Assembly (NCBI GenBank): GCA_017398595.1
Contig: JAFQFR010000056.1
Location: 182,819 to 246,818 of the forward strand
Direction: 5' to 3'
DNA: 64,000 nucleotides
Origin: Clostridia bacterium
Lineage (GTDB): Bacteria > Bacillota > Clostridia > Oscillospirales > CAG-272
In this document: positions 43,261 through 51,472 of the stretch, piece after piece
Numbering within the stretch: position 1 is the first letter of the stretch
Layout of the letters: each line of letters starts with the position of its first letter
The notes under the pieces: generated by a model
What the model was told of the DNA's origin: nothing
What the model saw: only the letters and a program-made list of their open reading frames with translations
Databases searched by the model: none
Translations under genes and position numbers: made by a program

Positions 43261-45166
43261 CACCAAGAAAGCTGCACCCAAGGCGGATATGCGCGTACTC
43301 GGCAGAACGCTCAAAATGCTCTGGCAGTGCTACCCCGTTCTGCTCCCCGTCACCTGCGTGTGCATCGTATGCTCGGCGATCGTTTCGGCGATCCCCTCGA
43401 TCTTCACCAAAAACGTACTCGATGTCATCACCGAGTTTTTGGAAGCAGGCTCGACCGATTATGCGGCGGCATCCGCAAAGATCCTGCCGATGATCCTGTT
43501 TCTGATCGCGCTGTATGTCACCGCGCTCATTCTGATCGCCACCTATCAGCAGCTCATGGCGTACATGACGCAGGGCTTCCTTTCCAAGATGCGCTGCAAG
43601 ATGTTCGACGGCATGCAGAATCTCCCCATCCGCTATTTTGACACCCACAAGCACGGCGACATTATGAGCCACTATACCAACGATATTGACACGCTGCGCC
43701 AGCTGGTTTCGCAGTCTCTGCCAAGCCTTCTAAACGCAAGCATTATCGTCCTCACCGTGCTTTCCATCATGCTGTACTACAGCATTCTGATGACGCTGAT
43801 CGTACTCGCGGGCGTATGCCTGATGATCCTCGTCTCCAAGAAAGCGGGCGGCGGTTCGGCGAAGTACTTCATCCGTCAGCAGATGTCGATGGGTAAGGCG
43901 GAAGGCTTTATCCAGGAGATGATGAACGGTCAAAAGGTCATCAAGGTCTTCTGTCACGAAGACGAGAGCAAAGAGGACTTTGAGAAGATCAACAACGAGC
44001 TCTACGAGGACAGCTACCGCGCGCATGCGTTTGCGAATATGCTCGGACCGATCATTATGAACATCGGCAACATCCTTTATGTAATCTGCGCGATCGTCGG
44101 CGGTATTTTCCTGCTGACCGGCGCGCCCAACTTCTCCATCTCGGGTGCAGCGTTCAGCATCAGCATCGTTGTGCCCTTCCTCAACATGACCAAGCAGTTC
44201 ACGGGCAACGTCAACCAGGTTTCGCAGCAGATCAACTCCATCGTTATGGCGATGGCGGGCGCACAGCGTATCTTCGGTCTGATGGATCAGCAGCCCGAGA
44301 CCGATGACGGCTATGTTACGCTGGTCAACGCCAAGGTGGATGCAGACGGCAACATCACCGAGACGACCGAGCGCACGGGCAAATGGGCATGGAAGCATCC
44401 GCACGGCGACGGCACGCTGACCTACACGCTCTTGCAGGGAGACGTGCGCCTGACCGATGTCGACTTCGAGTACGAAGAAGGCAAGCCCGTTCTGCACAAT
44501 GTTTCGGTCTACGCCGAACCCGGTCAAAAGGTCGCTTTTGTCGGCGCAACGGGTGCGGGCAAGACCACGATCACCAATCTGATCAACCGTTTCTACGACA
44601 TTGCCGACGGCAAGATCCGTTACGACGGCATCAACATCAACAAGATCAAAAAGTCGGATCTGCGCCGTTCGCTGGGCATCGTTCTGCAGGAGACCAACCT
44701 GTTTACAGGCACGGTCATGGACAACATCCGCTACGGCAGACTGGATGCAACCGACGATGAGTGCATCGCGGCGGCAAAGCTCGCGGGCGCAGACGACTTC
44801 ATCAGCCGTCTGCCGCACGGCTATGAGACCGAGCTGCAAAACAACGGTGCCAACCTCTCACAGGGACAGCGCCAGTTGCTCGCCATTGCGCGTGCAGCCG
44901 TTGCCGATCCGCCGGTCATGATCATGGACGAAGCAACTTCTTCCATCGACACGCGTACCGAGGCGATCGTCCAGCGCGGCATGGACAAGCTGATGGAGGG
45001 ACGCACGGTATTCGTCATCGCGCACCGTCTTTCCACGGTTATGAATTCGGACGTTATCATGGTTCTGGATCACGGCAGGATCATCGAGCGCGGCAACCAC
45101 GAAAAGCTCATCGCCGAAAAGGGCACCTACTACCGGCTCTACACCGGCGCGTTTGAATTAGAATAA
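43253..45166 (+). CDS. ABC exporter half-transporter B (catalytic partner)
   Basis: 637 residues. Six membrane segments and an ATPase domain with a normal Walker A (GATGAGKTT) and Walker B (VMIMDEATSSID); the signature is LSQGQRQL. A segment of about 50 residues before the ATPase (after QQPETDDGYVTLVNAKVD, ending KHPHGDGTLTYT) is an insertion seen in MdlB-like partners. It overlaps gene A by eight bases; GGAGG lies eight bases before ATG 43253. Together they form a heterodimeric exporter of unknown substrate. Confidence 0.93.
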   Translation: MHNTKKAAPKADMRVLGRTLKMLWQCYPVLLPVTCVCIVCSAIVSAIPSIFTKNVLDVITEFLEAGSTDYAAASAKILPMILFLIALYVTALILIATYQQLMAYMTQGFLSKMRCKMFDGMQNLPIRYFDTHKHGDIMSHYTNDIDTLRQLVSQSLPSLLNASIIVLTVLSIMLYYSILMTLIVLAGVCLMILVSKKAGGGSAKYFIRQQMSMGKAEGFIQEMMNGQKVIKVFCHEDESKEDFEKINNELYEDSYRAHAFANMLGPIIMNIGNILYVICAIVGGIFLLTGAPNFSISGAAFSISIVVPFLNMTKQFTGNVNQVSQQINSIVMAMAGAQRIFGLMDQQPETDDGYVTLVNAKVDADGNITETTERTGKWAWKHPHGDGTLTYTLLQGDVRLTDVDFEYEEGKPVLHNVSVYAEPGQKVAFVGATGAGKTTITNLINRFYDIADGKIRYDGININKIKKSDLRRSLGIVLQETNLFTGTVMDNIRYGRLDATDDECIAAAKLAGADDFISRLPHGYETELQNNGANLSQGQRQLLAIARAAVADPPVMIMDEATSSIDTRTEAIVQRGMDKLMEGRTVFVIAHRLSTVMNSDVIMVLDHGRIIERGNHEKLIAEKGTYYRLYTGAFELE

Positions 45167-45182
45167 GAGAATAAAAAAATGC

Positions 45183-45214
45183 GGGGGAACCTTTTGTGTA
45201 CAAAAGGTTCCCCC
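45183..45214. repeat. Hairpin repeat after the exporter genes
   Basis: GGGGGAACCTTTTG pairs perfectly with CAAAAGGTTCCCCC. No T-run follows. The hairpin and the CCTTCCAAAAAACTTTGAAAA downstream of it resemble the region at 60968-61017. Confidence 0.65.
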
Positions 45215-45262
45215 GTTCCCCTTCCAAAAAACTTTGAAAATAGGGCTGAAAATTTCCTTTCC

Positions 45263-45295
45263 TGTAACATTTTGCTCCCGCTTTGCGACTGTATG
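45263..45295 (+). promoter_or_regulatory. Candidate autoregulated ECF promoter
   Basis: TGTAAC (45263-45268), then ATTTTGCTCCCGCTTTG and CGACTGTATGG. It matches the element before the ECF gene at 18833 in order and wording. Confidence 0.45.
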
Positions 45296-45323
45296 GATGA
45301 GATCTCAAAACAAGGAGAACAAC

Positions 45324-45881
45324 ATGGACGACAAACAAATCATGGATCTGCTGTTTGCGCGCTCGGAACAGGGTGTGGAACTTCTCCGTACAAAATACGC
45401 AGGGCTTTGCATGGGCATTGCACTGCGCAATCTCGGAAATCCGCAGGACGCAGAAGAATGCTTTAACGATGTTTTGCTCAAGGTTTGGGACACCATCCCG
45501 CCGAACCGCCCCGACTCGCTGACCGCCTATGTGGGCAGCCTCACACGCAACGCATCCGTAGACAAATTCAGGCAAAAGACCGCCGCCTGCCGCAAATGCG
45601 GACTGAAAACGGCGTTGTCCGAGCTGGAGGAATGTCTGCCGTCGGGCGAAAGCGTCGAGGCAATTGCCGACGGGATCGCGCTCCGCGACTGCATCAACCG
45701 ATTTCTCGAAGAAAGTGAGCAAGCTGATCGGATCATCTTTCTCAGACGGTATTGGTATGCCAACACCATGGAGGAGATCGCCGAAATGACAGGGCTATCC
45801 AACGCCAACATCCGCGTGAAGCTGCACCGAATGCGCAAAAGGCTCAAAGACCAACTGGAAAGGAACGGTGTTTCTCTATGA
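45324..45881 (+). CDS. ECF-type RNA polymerase sigma factor
   Basis: 185 residues with sigma region 2 (ALRNLGNPQDAEECFNDVLLK, then VWDTIPP) and region 4 (EEIAEMTGLSNANIRVKLHRMRKRL). AAGGAG precedes ATG 45324; a longer reading from 45234 would start inside the promoter. The stop overlaps the start of the next gene (ATGA), so the membrane protein that follows is the likely partner. Confidence 0.93.
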   Translation: MDDKQIMDLLFARSEQGVELLRTKYAGLCMGIALRNLGNPQDAEECFNDVLLKVWDTIPPNRPDSLTAYVGSLTRNASVDKFRQKTAACRKCGLKTALSELEECLPSGESVEAIADGIALRDCINRFLEESEQADRIIFLRRYWYANTMEEIAEMTGLSNANIRVKLHRMRKRLKDQLERNGVSL

Positions 45882-47263
45882 AAAACAAGCAGGACAGTTT
45901 ATACCAAGCGATCGGCAGTGCCGACCCGAAATTCATTCTCGAAGCGGAAACGGTCGTGCCCGTAAAGCCGAAAAAGCGGCTGAAAGCAATTGCGAAAGTG
46001 GCACTTGCGGCGGCGATCCTTTCGATCGCCGGCGTGATCGCCATTGCCGCTTCTCCCGCGCTGCAAAACTTTTTGAATCTTCCCTTTGTACGCGAAAATC
46101 CCAAACTCACCCGCGTACCCGACGGCTATGTGGGCATCTACACGGCAGAGGATCTCAAACAGATCCGCGAAGATCCCGATGCCGACTACATCCTCATGGC
46201 GGACATCGACCTCGGCGGCGCAAACCACACCCCGATCGGCACCATCGAAGCCCCCTTTAACGGCAATTTCAACGGCAACGGATACCGCATTACCAACTTC
46301 ACCATCGAAGACGGCATTTTGGGCGACGCTGACGAAGTTCGCATAAATATGACCTATGCGGGATTTTTCGGATACGCCCCCTATGCGGTGATCCGCAACC
46401 TCGGCATTGAAAATGCGCATATTACCCTAGCAAATGTCGAGCGCGGCTCGGTCGGCATGCTCGCGGGCTACGCAGGGTACGTCGCCGCAAGCTATGTGCA
46501 GAATTGCACGGTGACGGTAGACTGCACAGCTGCCGCAGAAAGCGCCACAAACTCTGTCTTCATCGGCGGCATCTGCGGCAATGCCTACACGCTGGATAGC
46601 TGCTATTCGGTCTGCGCCATTCGCATCGGCGGCGAGGTAACCAAACGCAGTACCAGTCTGTATGCAGGAAAACTTGCGGGCATGCTCTATACCGCGGTCA
46701 CTTCTTGGTCGGACAGCACTCTTGAGGTAAGCTGCCCCGGGTTCTCGACAGGGCTGACGGGGCAAACGCGCTGCTGCCCCAAGGTCGTACCTCAGAGCGT
46801 ATTTGAAAGCATTGTCGAAGAAATCAAACTCCGCCGCGAAGCAGCACAAGTAGACGATCCGGAGTACAGCGGACAAAACCCGCTGAGCAGTCCTTACTAT
46901 CTCAGTATGTTTCTCGCGTTTTATCAGCTCATGGATAAGCAGGAAATGCAGGACGCGCTTGGCAGGGACGGAGTTGCAGAACTCTTCTACTACGAGGGCC
47001 TTGACGCATCTGCAGAGGAATACTACTATGTATACGAAGCCAGCGCTTCCATGCGCGAAATGCTGCGCACCGATGCGATTCTGCGCGCTGCCTTCACCGA
47101 CGAAGAGCTGATCGAGATCTTCTCTTCGTCCTATCTCAAGATCGGTGAGCTCTACTGCTACGACCTCGCAGACGGCGCCCCCACCTACGAAGGCTTTGAC
47201 TTCGAGTCCGTATGGAAGGAAACCCAAACGACTCCCACGCTGAAAATCTTCGGAAAGAGATAA
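45878..47263 (+). CDS. Probable anti-sigma membrane protein with GLUG-like outer domain
   Basis: 461 residues. The short cytoplasmic N-terminus (about 1-33) has no zinc finger. One membrane segment (about 37-58) is followed by an outside beta-helix-like domain with YILMADIDLGGANHTPIGT and FNGNFNGNGYRITNFTI, the pattern of GLUG/M26-type repeats found in surface proteins, then a helical C-terminal region of about 170 residues. Its four-base overlap with the ECF sigma gene makes it the likely sigma regulator. No family I know fits the C-terminus. Confidence 0.75.
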   Translation: MKNKQDSLYQAIGSADPKFILEAETVVPVKPKKRLKAIAKVALAAAILSIAGVIAIAASPALQNFLNLPFVRENPKLTRVPDGYVGIYTAEDLKQIREDPDADYILMADIDLGGANHTPIGTIEAPFNGNFNGNGYRITNFTIEDGILGDADEVRINMTYAGFFGYAPYAVIRNLGIENAHITLANVERGSVGMLAGYAGYVAASYVQNCTVTVDCTAAAESATNSVFIGGICGNAYTLDSCYSVCAIRIGGEVTKRSTSLYAGKLAGMLYTAVTSWSDSTLEVSCPGFSTGLTGQTRCCPKVVPQSVFESIVEEIKLRREAAQVDDPEYSGQNPLSSPYYLSMFLAFYQLMDKQEMQDALGRDGVAELFYYEGLDASAEEYYYVYEASASMREMLRTDAILRAAFTDEELIEIFSSSYLKIGELYCYDLADGAPTYEGFDFESVWKETQTTPTLKIFGKR

Positions 47264-47274
47264 AAATAAAAACA

Positions 47275-47300
47275 AGCCGAAAAGGAATTCCTTTTCGGCT
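47275..47300. terminator. Hairpin between convergent genes
   Basis: Perfect palindrome, AGCCGAAAAGGAA paired with TTCCTTTTCGGCT, AT-rich on both sides; it probably terminates both strands. Confidence 0.7.
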
Positions 47301-47307
47301 CGTTTCT

Positions 47308-48063
47308 TTATTTCTCCACATACACCACTTTGGCATCGCCGACGGTGCCGCCGATGCTTTGGCAGTGGATGTCCGCCTCACAGGTGACGTCGCCGCCGAT
47401 GTCGCGGCAAGTCAATGTCCCGCTGACGGATACATCACAGCGTATATCGCCGCAGGTGACGTTTCCCACCGCGATCAGATCGCCCTTGATGTTGCCGCAG
47501 TTGACAAAATCGCCTGCGGTCACATCGCCATCCACATTGTCGCAGTTGACATAGGCGCCCGCGGTGAGATCCCCCACGACAGCGCCGCAGGTAATGCTCT
47601 GCGCGGCCGCCGCATCTCCGCCGATATTGCCGCAGGTAATGCTGCCGCCCGCGCCCACATCGCCTGCGATGTCGCCCGCAATATCCGCATTTCCCCAGAT
47701 CTCCACGCAGATCGCCGCGTTTTGGGGCGCGTCTCCGAACAGCAAAGGAATTCTCGTTTGCGGATCGTATTCGCCCTGCGTGAGCACCGTTTGCCCACGG
47801 CACTGCAGGATGCGCAATTTTCCGTCATCGGGCAGCACATACATACCCGCCGCGCTCTGCTCCCTGCCCCAGAGATAATCGAGCGAGACCTCAAAATAGC
47901 TCGCCAGCTTGCAGAGCATATCCATGTCGGGACATCCTCGACCGCGCTCCCATTTGGAGACTGCCTGCGGCGTGACAGACATGAGCTCCGAGAGCCGCGT
48001 CTGCGAAAGATGCCGCGTCTCTCGCTCTTTTCTCAGTACCTGACTGAATTCCTGCATCCCCAT
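47308..48063 (-). CDS. XRE-type HTH protein with a Cys-repeat beta-solenoid
   Basis: 251 residues. Residues 1-66 are a Cro/CI helix-turn-helix (LSQTRLSELMSVTPQAVSKWE), then a linker of about 70 residues. Residues 141-245 are seven tandem repeats of exactly 15 residues with the plan x-[ILV]-[TNH]-C-x-x-[IV]-x-[GC]-x-x-x-x-x-x and usually GD at 9-10; Cys is invariant at 144, 159, 174, 189, 204, 219 and 234. The repeat is also visible in the DNA as a 45-base period. It probably folds as a short beta-solenoid related in style to bactofilins. AAGGAG precedes ATG 48063; an ATG six bases later is possible. What it senses is unknown. Confidence 0.85.
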   Translation of the reverse strand: MGMQEFSQVLRKERETRHLSQTRLSELMSVTPQAVSKWERGRGCPDMDMLCKLASYFEVSLDYLWGREQSAAGMYVLPDDGKLRILQCRGQTVLTQGEYDPQTRIPLLFGDAPQNAAICVEIWGNADIAGDIAGDVGAGGSITCGNIGGDAAAAQSITCGAVVGDLTAGAYVNCDNVDGDVTAGDFVNCGNIKGDLIAVGNVTCGDIRCDVSVSGTLTCRDIGGDVTCEADIHCQSIGGTVGDAKVVYVEK

Positions 48064-48098
48064 AAGCTCGTCTCCTTTTTTTGCGTAATGGTCTATAT

Positions 48099-48127
48099 AT
48101 TGTATCACAGAAAAAACGACAAAACAA
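48099..48127 (-). promoter_or_regulatory. Promoter of the HTH/Cys-repeat gene
   Basis: On the minus strand TTGTTT (48122-48127), 17 bases, TACAAT (48099-48104) with a TGn extension. Confidence 0.6.
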
Positions 48128-48146
48128 GCGACTGTCCGTTGCAAAG

Positions 48147-48165
48147 TTACAACGATTCGTTGTAA
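48147..48165. promoter_or_regulatory. Palindromic operator candidate
   Basis: TTACAACGATTCGTTGTAA, a perfect 19-base palindrome centred about 64 bases upstream of the predicted start of the HTH/Cys-repeat gene, between its promoter and the rpsR terminator. Confidence 0.55.
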
Positions 48166-48170
48166 AACGC

Positions 48171-48199
48171 AAAAAAGCACCGCAAAGCGGTGCTTTTTT
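48171..48199 (-). terminator. Terminator of the rpsF-ssb-rpsR operon
   Basis: AAAAAAGCACCGC pairs with GCGGTGCTTTTTT around three bases; T-run on the minus strand. Confidence 0.9.
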
Positions 48200-48209
48200 A
48201 TCGCATAAA

Positions 48210-48464
48210 TTAGTCGCTGACGTAAGGAATGAGAGCCATCTGTCTTGCTCTCTTGACAGCAACGGTAAGCTGACGCTGGTGAACAGCGCAGGTGCCCGAG
48301 ATTCTTCTGGGAAGGATCTTGGAGCGCTCGCTGACGAGCTTCTTCAGTCTTACGGTATCCTTATAATCGATGTAGTCGATCTTATCCGCGCAGAAGAGGC
48401 AAACCTTCTTCTTCTTCCGCATGGGGCGGAAGGGGCGCTGGGTGTTTTCGGTCTTGTTATCCAT
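48210..48464 (-). CDS. rpsR: 30S ribosomal protein S18
   Basis: 84 residues, normal length. The conserved [16 protein letters not shown] and [21 protein letters not shown] as spaced in S18 are present, including the Cys pair CLFC. It binds S6 on the small subunit platform. Last gene of the conserved rpsF-ssb-rpsR operon. Confidence 0.97.
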   Translation of the reverse strand: MDNKTENTQRPFRPMRKKKKVCLFCADKIDYIDYKDTVRLKKLVSERSKILPRRISGTCAVHQRQLTVAVKRARQMALIPYVSD

Positions 48465-48518
48465 TATAAAACCCTACTGCTAAATACAGATTTCCTTTCT
48501 ATAAATTCTTTTTCTCGA

Positions 48519-48977
48519 TCAGAACGGTAAATCGTCCTCTTCGGAAACCGCCTCAAACTTCGGCGCGACCGCATCCGTATTGGAATACGACGGCGTGGTG
48601 TAGGCGTCCGGCGTGTACTGGGAAGCGCCACCGGCAGACTCAGCCTTGCTCTCTACAAAGCCGACTTCATCGGCAACGACCTCGGTGATGTACCGCTTGT
48701 TACCCTGACCATCGGTATAGCTTCTGCTCTGAATCGAACCGCAGACAAGAATGGGCTTGCCCTTCTTGAAATAACGGGTGACGAACTCTGCGGTCTGACG
48801 CCATGCGACGATGTTGATAAAATCAGCGGTCTGCTGACCTTCCGTTGCATTTTTGCTCTGGTATCTGCGGTTGATCGCAATGGTGAAGCTGACAACCGAA
48901 ATGCCCGAGGGGGTCTGCTTGAGTTCGGGATCCGCTGTGAGGTTTCCGATCAGAATTGCCTTGTTCAGACTTGCCAT
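48519..48977 (-). CDS. ssb: Single-stranded DNA-binding protein
   Basis: 152 residues. An OB-fold (about 1-105; NKAILIGNLTADPEL, FINIVAWRQTAEF) is followed by a short flexible tail that ends in the acidic tip EEDDLPF, the docking site for replication and repair proteins. Between rpsF and rpsR, as in most Firmicutes. Confidence 0.97.
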   Translation of the reverse strand: MASLNKAILIGNLTADPELKQTPSGISVVSFTIAINRRYQSKNATEGQQTADFINIVAWRQTAEFVTRYFKKGKPILVCGSIQSRSYTDGQGNKRYITEVVADEVGFVESKAESAGGASQYTPDAYTTPSYSNTDAVAPKFEAVSEEDDLPF

Positions 48978-48998
48978 ATACTCGCCCTCCTCTTTACT

Positions 48999-49310
48999 TT
49001 ACGCTTTTGCCTTCTTGGTCTCGAGTCTGATTACGATGCCGCGCATGACATTTTCGTCAATGTTGTAGCGACGCTCGAGCTCAGCCGGGAAAGCAGACTC
49101 GCTGGTAAAGTTTACGAGGACATAGTATCCTTCGGGAATGTCGTTGATCGGGTATGCAAGACGGCGCTTGCCCCACTCGTCGATCTCCCCTACGGTACCG
49201 TTCTCCGCGATCAGCGCGGTGAACTTGTCCACTGTTGCCTTGATGTCATCCTCAGCGATCGTGGGATTGACGATGAACAGTGTTTCGTAAGAATTTACTA
49301 CCTTTTCCAT
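48999..49310 (-). CDS. rpsF: 30S ribosomal protein S6
   Basis: 103 residues with YETLFIVNPTI at the N-terminus and the conserved WGKRRLAYPI. It pairs with S18. AAGGAGGTG precedes the ATG. The leader carries a candidate S6:S18-binding hairpin. Confidence 0.97.
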   Translation of the reverse strand: MEKVVNSYETLFIVNPTIAEDDIKATVDKFTALIAENGTVGEIDEWGKRRLAYPINDIPEGYYVLVNFTSESAFPAELERRYNIDENVMRGIVIRLETKKAKA

Positions 49311-49338
49311 CTGTGTTACACCTCCTTATGGACTTATG

Positions 49339-49358
49339 GCCGTACCCTATGTTACGGC
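49339..49358 (-). promoter_or_regulatory. Candidate S6:S18 leader hairpin of rpsF
   Basis: On the minus strand GCCGTA-ACATAGGG-TACGGC. The loop GGG and an upstream CCC run could pair, and the upstream CCCCCTT could cover the AAGGAGG ribosome site. S6:S18 complexes are known to bind such rpsF leaders. Confidence 0.45.
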
Positions 49359-49399
49359 AAGGGGGTATGGGTAACCGAAATTACCTGTACCGAATTGAT

Positions 49400-49428
49400 A
49401 TTTTACCATATTCGATTCCGTTTGTCAA
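49400..49428 (-). promoter_or_regulatory. rpsF promoter
   Basis: On the minus strand TTGACA (49423-49428), 17 bases, TAAAAT (49400-49405). Confidence 0.75.
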
Positions 49429-49452
49429 CAAAAATTTTCAATATTTATTTTA

Positions 49453-49481
49453 TTGAAAACAGATATGTTCTGTGGTATAAT
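49453..49481 (+). promoter_or_regulatory. Promoter of the histidine phosphatase gene
   Basis: TTGAAA (49453-49458), 17 bases, TATAAT (49476-49481). Confidence 0.75.
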
Positions 49482-49509
49482 GCTAAAAAAGATCAAAGGA
49501 GCCGACACA

Positions 49510-50166
49510 ATGTCTACCATATATATCGTCCGCCACGGACAGAGCCTCGGCAACCTCCGCGGCGGCTTTGCCGGGCACACTGACTATCCCCTTTCCGACC
49601 TCGGGCACAAGCAGGCGCGCATGACCGCTGATTATTTAAAAGATGCGCACATCGACACGGTGCTTTCCAGCACCTTAACGCGCGCAAAGCAGACTGCCGA
49701 GCCGATCGCTGCCGACCGCGGACTTGCCGTCATCCCTCGCGAGGACTTCATGGAGATGAACTTCGGCGACTGGGAAGGCTTGCCGCTCGACGAAGTGGAA
49801 GAAAGGTACCCCGGCGCGATCACCGAATGGAAGACCGCGATGTATAAGACCATCTGTCCCGGCGGCGAAAGCATGGTGGACTGCTACAACCGCGCGGTGG
49901 GCGCACTGCACGCCGCCGCCGAGGAATACAAAGGCAAAGACATCTGCATCGTCTCGCACGGTGCGCTGATCAAATGCATGCTCTGCCATCTCCACGGCTG
50001 GGAAGTCACCGACATCCAGCGTGCGATGTGGGCAGACAATGCCTCGGTCACCACGATCGAAAACAAGGACGGCAAGCTGACGTTGCTGACCGAAGCCTAC
50101 AGCGCCCACATGGGCGAGTTTGTCACCGGCGTTTCCAAAGCCATGGCAGGATTTCAGAAAAAATAA
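49510..50166 (+). CDS. Histidine phosphatase family protein
   Basis: 218 residues. The phospho-accepting His is in YIVRHGQSLGN near the N-terminus; the second His is in CIVSHGALIK. It belongs to the phosphoglycerate mutase-like phosphatases (GpmB/CobC/PhoE group); the substrate is not predictable. AAAGGAG precedes ATG 49510; the ATG at 49453 lies within the promoter. Confidence 0.9.
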   Translation: MSTIYIVRHGQSLGNLRGGFAGHTDYPLSDLGHKQARMTADYLKDAHIDTVLSSTLTRAKQTAEPIAADRGLAVIPREDFMEMNFGDWEGLPLDEVEERYPGAITEWKTAMYKTICPGGESMVDCYNRAVGALHAAAEEYKGKDICIVSHGALIKCMLCHLHGWEVTDIQRAMWADNASVTTIENKDGKLTLLTEAYSAHMGEFVTGVSKAMAGFQKK

Positions 50167-50169
50167 TTG

Positions 50170-50200
50170 AAAAATGCCACGCATAAAGCGTGGCATTTTT
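50170..50200. terminator. Bidirectional terminator
   Basis: AAAAATGCCACGC pairs with GCGTGGCATTTTT around five bases, between convergent genes. Confidence 0.9.
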
Positions 50201-51318
50201 CAGCTATGCAGAACTGCGTTTTCAAACGCAACGGTGCTGTGCGATGTGACCGACATATCAAAAAAGGAATTTTTGAGGAATACGGCGGCAAAACTGCGAT
50301 CGGGACGCAGCAAAATATGCGTGCCGTATGCGCCGTGGCTGTAGACCGTGCCTTTTGGCAGACGGTGTTGTCCCGTCACCATAAAGCAGCCGATACCGTG
50401 ATTCTCGCCGCGCGGCAGTCCGTCCAAAGCATCGTCGAGTGCGGGCGCAAACATCCGTGCGACCGTCTCGGGTGCGAGCACGCGCACGCCGTCGAGCGCG
50501 CCGCCGCCGAGCAGCATTTTGCAAAAACAAAGCACATCGTGCATCGAGCTGATGAGCGACGCGCCGCCCGCCTCATAGCTGCGCGGCATACCACGGTAGA
50601 GCGTACCGCGGAAGTTCACTTCTCTGTCCTCGCCCGAGATCCGCTGATGCATCGGCACAAGCCGCGCATACTGCGCATCGGTCGGCTGAAAGGTGGTGTC
50701 CGTCATACCGAGCGGAGCAAACAGATTGGTTCGCAGATAGTCGTTAAAGGTCATGCCGCTGACCAGCTCCACGATGCGTGCCAGCACATCATATCCCGCA
50801 AAGCCGCTGTACGCCGCTTTGCTGCCCGGGGCAAATGCTAAATGAAAATGCGCGCCGTAATAGTCCACCACGCTTGCAAGCGAAGTCTTTGCCTCGGTGG
50901 GCATCACGGTATACTCGCGGTTGCCGAGCTCGTCCGCACCCAGCCCCGCCGTGTGCGTGAGCAGGTCAAAGAGCGTGATCTCGCGCGGCGGCATCCCGAT
51001 GGAACAGATGCGCCCATCGGGCGCAACACTGCCGAGCATCAGGTGCCCAAACTGCGGCAGATACGCCGAAACGGGAGCGGCAATATCCAGCTTTCCCTGC
51101 TCGAAAAGCTGCATCACCGCAGACGCGGTAAAAATTTTCGTCACCGATGCAAGGCGATAAAGACTGTCCGACGTAAACCTTTCGTCGCCGAAGCTCTCGT
51201 CAAACACCGTCTCCCCGTCCATGATCACCGCCGCCGCACCGCCGAAGCACTCGCGCGCGGCGAGCTGCTCGTCAAACAGCGCGTGCAGCGCATTTCGCAT
51301 ATTTTCAAGTTCTGCCAT
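50200..51318 (-). CDS. Serine hydrolase, class C beta-lactamase-like
   Basis: 372 residues. The nucleophile motif SxxK is Ser58-Val-Thr-Lys61. The YxN motif reads Tyr170-Ser-Gly, with Gly in place of Asn, and the third motif is an HGA in VYSHGAYG. There is no signal peptide, so it acts in the cytoplasm and is more likely an esterase or peptidase than a resistance enzyme. AAGGAG precedes the ATG; an extended -10 (TGCTATACT on the minus strand) lies near 51358. Confidence 0.88.
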   Translation of the reverse strand: MAELENMRNALHALFDEQLAARECFGGAAAVIMDGETVFDESFGDERFTSDSLYRLASVTKIFTASAVMQLFEQGKLDIAAPVSAYLPQFGHLMLGSVAPDGRICSIGMPPREITLFDLLTHTAGLGADELGNREYTVMPTEAKTSLASVVDYYGAHFHLAFAPGSKAAYSGFAGYDVLARIVELVSGMTFNDYLRTNLFAPLGMTDTTFQPTDAQYARLVPMHQRISGEDREVNFRGTLYRGMPRSYEAGGASLISSMHDVLCFCKMLLGGGALDGVRVLAPETVARMFAPALDDALDGLPRGENHGIGCFMVTGQHRLPKGTVYSHGAYGTHILLRPDRSFAAVFLKNSFFDMSVTSHSTVAFENAVLHS

Positions 51319-51445
51319 ATCCGTTCTCCTTTGCCAAAGGATGTATCGTTTGCTTTCAGTATAGCATAAAAAGCGCGGGTTTTCCTACAAAGTTTTGATG
51401 GCAAAGAGCCGCTTTTCTTGACCGTTCTTTTTGCCCCACACAAAA

Positions 51446-51463
51446 AGCCGCCCGAGGGCGGCT
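51446..51463 (-). terminator. Hairpin, left copy (core shared with 51712-51729)
   Basis: AGCCGCCCGAGGGCGGCT, with a T-run on the minus strand. The same 18 bases recur 266 bases to the right next to the GH4 gene. Confidence 0.7.
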
Positions 51464-51472
51464 TTCAGGCTA

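Noticed and set aside
47330..47878. Possible CRISPR array in the 45-base periodic region
   Set aside because: The periodicity is codon-level repetition within one open frame (15-residue protein repeats), without constant repeats and unique spacers.
50200..51318. Beta-lactam resistance gene
   Set aside because: No signal peptide and an altered YxN motif; better treated as a cytoplasmic serine hydrolase.
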